This document shows positions 63,205 through 64,000 of a stretch of DNA of 64,000 bases, piece by piece. The position numbers and the translations under genes are program-made. The notes beneath the pieces were generated by a model, which ran no database searches, had not been told where the DNA came from, and saw only the letters and a program-made list of their open reading frames with translations. The stretch is taken from contig CAWCAT010000032.1 in NCBI GenBank assembly GCA_963793625.1, forward strand, positions 1 through 64,000, written 5' to 3'. Source of the DNA: G963668605 sp963793625 (GTDB lineage: Bacteria; Acidobacteriota; Terriglobia; Bryobacterales; Bryobacteraceae). Within the stretch, counting starts at the first letter, position 1; every line of letters starts with the position of its first letter.

Positions 63205-64000
63205 CCGGGGTCTGGGTTCCGCACGATACGCGGGACCAGATCGTGGATTTCGTCCGGCGCTGGTCGGAGAAGACCGAGATCGGCGCCGGGCGGTTCATCG
63301 CGTGGCTCGACATCACCGCCAGCAAGTTCTACGACTGGCGGGAACGCTACGGCAAGGTGAACGAGCACAACGGCTGGGTTCCCCGCGATTTCTGGCTGGA
63401 GGATTGGGAGAAGCAGGCCATCATCGGCTTCCATCTGAAGAACCCGCTGGAGGGCTACCGGCGGCTGACGTTCATGATGCTGGATGCCGACATCGTGGCG
63501 GTGAGTCCGACCAGCGTATGGCGCGTGCTGGGGCAAGCGGGACTGTTGTCGAAGTGGAACGGCAAGCCGTCGAAGAAGGGCACGGGCTTTGAGCAGCCGC
63601 TGGCAGCGCATCAGCACTGGCACATCGACGTTTCGTACATCAACATCAGCGGGACGTTCTACTACCTGTGCAGCATTCTGGACGGCTGCAGCCGGTACAT
63701 CGTCAACTGGGATCTGCGGGAGTCGATGACCGAGGCGGACATCGAGATCATCCTGGAGCGGGCCAAGGAACTGCACCCGGAAGCGCGGCCCCGGATCATC
63801 TCCGACAACGGGCCGCAGTTCATCGCCAAGGACTTCAAGGAGTTCATTCGGATCTCGGGCATGACCCACGTCAGAACTTCGCCCTACTATCCCCAATCGA
63901 ACGGCAAGATCGAACGTTGGCACAAATCGCTCAAAGGAGAGTGCATCCGGCCGGGAACGCCGCTGTCGCTGGAAGATGCGCGGCGTCTGGTGCAGGGCTA
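63183..64000 (+). CDS. IS3-type transposase orfB (integrase core), 3' end outside window
   Basis: The -1 frame is open from the slippery site to the end of the window (about 270 residues). An HTH_21-like segment (LEGYRRLTFMMLDADI) is followed by the rve core: HWHIDVSYINISG (first Asp), IISDNGPQFIAKDFKEF (second Asp) and YYPQSNGKIERWHKSLKGE (Glu). The protein is made as a fusion with orfA in this family. Confidence 0.9.

Larger units (their letters stand above)
62780..64000 (+). mobile_element. IS3-family insertion element, right end beyond the window
   Basis: An orfA/orfB pair with a DDE integrase core follows the truncated restriction-modification gene. The left boundary is not resolved; it lies between the end of type ISP homology (about 62785) and the orfA start. 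No terminal inverted repeat could be matched because the right end is outside the window. Confidence 0.85.

Noticed and set aside
1..64000. CRISPR arrays, rRNA, tRNA, tRNA-Sec, phage structural genes, replication origin
   Set aside because: None was seen when reading both strands for regular spacers, cloverleaf-like segments or the relevant gene families.

Overview
The window looks like a chromosomal segment from an Acidobacteriota bacterium close to the Solibacter/Bryobacter group. The evidence is an Oar-type TonB-dependent receptor with an N-terminal carboxypeptidase-like domain, a fragment of the C-terminal domain named after Solibacter (TIGR03437 type), PD40 propellers, a CadC-like regulator with TPRs, KaiC-like ATPases next to hybrid kinases, and a GC-rich sequence. 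No rRNA, tRNA or CRISPR was seen. At least twenty single-base frameshifts break otherwise well-conserved genes of every kind, so part of this is probably sequence error rather than decay. I annotate such genes at full span and give the break point.

Layout. 1-8.6 kb: a high-affinity potassium locus (kinase end, KdpE, USP-like protein, two tiny membrane proteins including KdpF, KdpA, KdpB, KdpC, a truncated porin, and two tandem KdpD-type sensor proteins without kinase domains). 8.6-17.1 kb: a B12-type radical SAM protein, a serine beta-lactamase-like hydrolase, an SGNH hydrolase, a lipoprotein and an Oar-like receptor flanked by a repeated hairpin. 17.3-22.5 kb: hybrid kinases and a two-domain KaiC-like ATPase. 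22.5-23.2 kb: a heap of gene fragments. 23.2-31.5 kb: the most interesting block (below). 31.5-40.5 kb: receivers and hybrid kinases, including a second, nearly identical 2-kb copy of the kinase at 20.5-22.4 kb. 40.5-46.4 kb: a CzcCBA-type metal efflux operon. 46.4-52.8 kb: accessory genes. 52.8-57.6 kb: a DtxR-type regulator divergent from a porin, a CuA-like cupredoxin, a di-heme protein and a propeller. 58.2-60.9 kb: an ArsR-rhodanese / selenocysteine-lyase-like / selenocysteine-containing methyltransferase operon. 60.9-64 kb: two DUF1801 proteins, the truncated N-terminus of a type ISP restriction-modification enzyme and an IS3-type element running off the window.

The main discovery is selenium biology. 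Three genes carry an in-frame TGA exactly where relatives have a redox or metal-binding cysteine: a GrdB-like reductase (U-P-M-C), a peroxiredoxin-like/DsbD-like fusion (U-P-F-C) and an ArsM-like methyltransferase (U-I-A-G-A). Each TGA is followed, 17-20 nt later, by a short hairpin whose loop is of bacterial SECIS type. A fragment of a second methyltransferase copy keeps the TGA and the hairpin.

The first two selenoprotein genes, a small secreted Cys protein and a DUF302/membrane/radical-SAM operon share an identical bipartite promoter, TGTAAGAAA-N14-CACTCAC (one near-identical variant). These promoters surround an operon encoding an ECF sigma factor, a zinc-finger anti-sigma and two arsenosugar-type glycosyltransferases. 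I infer a compact ECF-controlled selenoprotein stress regulon. The methyltransferase operon instead has a sigma70-type promoter bracketed by two matching ArsR-type operators. The Sec-insertion genes (selA, selB, selC, selD) are not in the window and must lie elsewhere if this is correct.
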